Assembly (NCBI GenBank): GCA_964387365.1
Contig: CAYLWP010000022.1
Span: 1 to 23,801, forward strand
DNA from: COE1 sp964387365
GTDB lineage: Bacteria > Bacillota > Clostridia > Lachnospirales > Lachnospiraceae
DNA: 23,801 nucleotides
Reading direction: 5' to 3'
Part shown: piece after piece, positions 22,808-23,801 of the stretch
Layout: each line of letters opens with the position of its first letter
Numbering within the stretch: the stretch's first letter is position 1
Notes under the pieces: generated by a model
What the model saw: only the letters and a program-made list of their open reading frames with translations
Databases searched by the model: none
What the model was told of the DNA's origin: nothing
Program-made: the position numbers and the translations under genes

Positions 22808-23801
22808 ATGACAATTAGCCATTTAAACACAAAAAGTAAGAAAAAAATACTACTAGTTGATGACTCTGCACTTATGAGAAGAGTTATGTGTGATATAATC
22901 GATGCAGATGAACGATTCCAGGTTGTTGACCAGGTGTTTGATGGTGAAAAGGCATATGAGTTATTGAAGGTAAATAAGTACGACGGTGTCGTGCTGGATG
23001 TAAATATGCCAAAGCTTAATGGAATTCAACTCTTGCGAATGCTTCAGAGGGATAAGATTCAGGCAAGAATCATGATGGCAAGTACCGATACAAGGGAAGG
23101 CGCATCCGTTACGATGGAGGCGCTGGAGCTTGGAGCCATTGATTTTATTGAAAAACCGGCGAATCTCAGCTATCTGAAGGGGCAGGAATTCAAGGCGAAG
23201 TTCCTTGATACGCTGTATGCAGTAACAACAAGCAGTCAGACGAATATTCAAAAGGACACCTTAGAAGCGCCGCACAAGCAGGAGGAGCACACCAAAAAAC
23301 TGGTTGATATTGTAAGAAGAAGTCAGCCGGCTGTCGGAGGACAGAAAATCGTAGCGATTGCAAGCTCCACAGGCGGACCAAAGGCATTACAAAGCGTAAT
23401 ACCGAGACTTCCGGCAGAACTGGCAGCACCTGTTCTGATAGTTCAGCATATGCCGAAGGGTTTTACACAGTCACTGGCAGAACGCTTGAATTCCTTGAGC
23501 AAAATCGAAGTGAAGGAAGCGGTGGATGGTGAAGAGGTTGTAAATGGCAGAGTGTATATCGCTCAGGGCGGGCTGCATATGAATGTGGTTGCCAGAGGCG
23601 GTAAAAGCTTTATCAAATACACCGATGAACCGCCAAGAGAAGGTGTTAAGCCTTGCGCGAATTATATGTATGAATCCTTGAAAGACAGCAACTATTCCCA
23701 GGTAGTTTGTGTAGTACTTACGGGAATGGGAGCAGATGGAACAAAAGGAATCGTGAATTTGGAAACTGCAAAAAAAGTACACGTCATTGCACAGGATGAA
23801 G
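22808..23801 (+). CDS. cheB: Chemotaxis methylesterase/glutamine deamidase CheB (3' end outside window)
   Basis: CheB removes methyl groups from chemoreceptors after phosphorylation by CheA, giving adaptation. The frame opens at ATG 22808 (MTISHLNTKSKKKILLVDDS) and stays open to the window edge, showing 331 codons; about 20-40 residues are missing. The receiver domain (about 13-140) has Asp18-Asp19, phosphorylation site Asp64 (VLDVNMP) and the conserved Lys in IEKP. After a linker, the esterase domain (about 178 onward) shows the catalytic triad: Ser187 (ASSTGGP), His214 (QHMPKGFT) and Asp310 (GMGADGT). An ATG at 22804 is out of frame. The gene follows the PilZ stop by 5 bases, so it belongs to the same transcript. 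Confidence 0.95.
   Translation, partial: MTISHLNTKSKKKILLVDDSALMRRVMCDIIDADERFQVVDQVFDGEKAYELLKVNKYDGVVLDVNMPKLNGIQLLRMLQRDKIQARIMMASTDTREGASVTMEALELGAIDFIEKPANLSYLKGQEFKAKFLDTLYAVTTSSQTNIQKDTLEAPHKQEEHTKKLVDIVRRSQPAVGGQKIVAIASSTGGPKALQSVIPRLPAELAAPVLIVQHMPKGFTQSLAERLNSLSKIEVKEAVDGEEVVNGRVYIAQGGLHMNVVARGGKSFIKYTDEPPREGVKPCANYMYESLKDSNYSQVVCVVLTGMGADGTKGIVNLETAKKVHVIAQDE

Noticed and set aside
1..23801. tRNA, rRNA, CRISPR array, insertion sequence, prophage or toxin-antitoxin genes
   Set aside because: No cloverleaf, spaced direct repeats, transposase or integrase frame was found on either strand; gaps are short and all sizeable + strand frames belong to motility genes.

Overview
The window is one continuous stretch of a flagellar/chemotaxis (fla/che) operon, with every gene on the + strand. 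Base composition is moderate (about low-40s % GC by eye) and arginine is mostly AGA. Genes are packed tightly behind AGGAGG-type ribosome binding sites. The order fliG-fliH-fliI-fliJ-(MotE/YlxF)-fliK-flgD-(TIGR02530 protein)-flgE-flbD-motA-motB-fliL-fliM-fliY-cheY-fliO-fliP-fliQ-fliR-flhB-flhA-flhF-flhG-(PilZ)-cheB is a Firmicutes layout, resembling the Bacillus subtilis fla/che operon but with motAB and a PilZ gene built in. I infer a motile anaerobic Clostridia, most likely Lachnospiraceae (Roseburia/Agathobacter/Butyrivibrio-like). The genus cannot be settled from the sequence alone.

Layout. 1-3934: C-ring FliG (5' end cut off by the window), the export ATPase set FliH/FliI/FliJ, and a membrane-anchored MotE/YlxF-like protein. 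3935-4042: a gap with a sigma-28-like promoter and a perfect hairpin. 4043-8784: hook construction, with FliK (ruler), FlgD (hook cap), a small conserved flagellar-operon protein and FlgE (hook). 8785-8974: the largest gap, holding inverted repeats, a good vegetative promoter and a strongly foldable leader before flbD. 8975-11542: FlbD, a second promoter, then the stator MotA/MotB and FliL. 11591-14190: the switch FliM, FliY and CheY. 14197-19724: the export gate FliO, FliP, FliQ, FliR, FlhB, FlhA. 19724-22802: FlhF and FlhG (flagellar number and placement) and a YcgR-type PilZ protein. 22808-end: CheB, cut off by the right edge.

How it works together: FlhA/FlhB/FliOPQR with FliHIJ secrete the hook proteins. 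FliK and FlhB switch secretion specificity. MotA/MotB with FliL drive rotation against FliG. FliM/FliY/CheY/CheB set direction and adaptation, and the PilZ protein probably adds cyclic-di-GMP control.

Most genes are textbook orthologues and I see no defence system, mobile element, CRISPR array or RNA gene. The points worth a second look are: (i) the flbD leader, which can form two stacked helices plus a pseudoknot that covers the flbD ribosome binding site; (ii) a 24-bp palindrome touching the -35 of that promoter; (iii) a sigma-28-like promoter plus hairpin before fliK; (iv) a FlgD whose C-terminus is replaced by a surface-protein-like helical module and an acidic tail; (v) an EF-hand-like calcium loop inside FlgE; and (vi) a stator of PomA/PomB (sodium) type.
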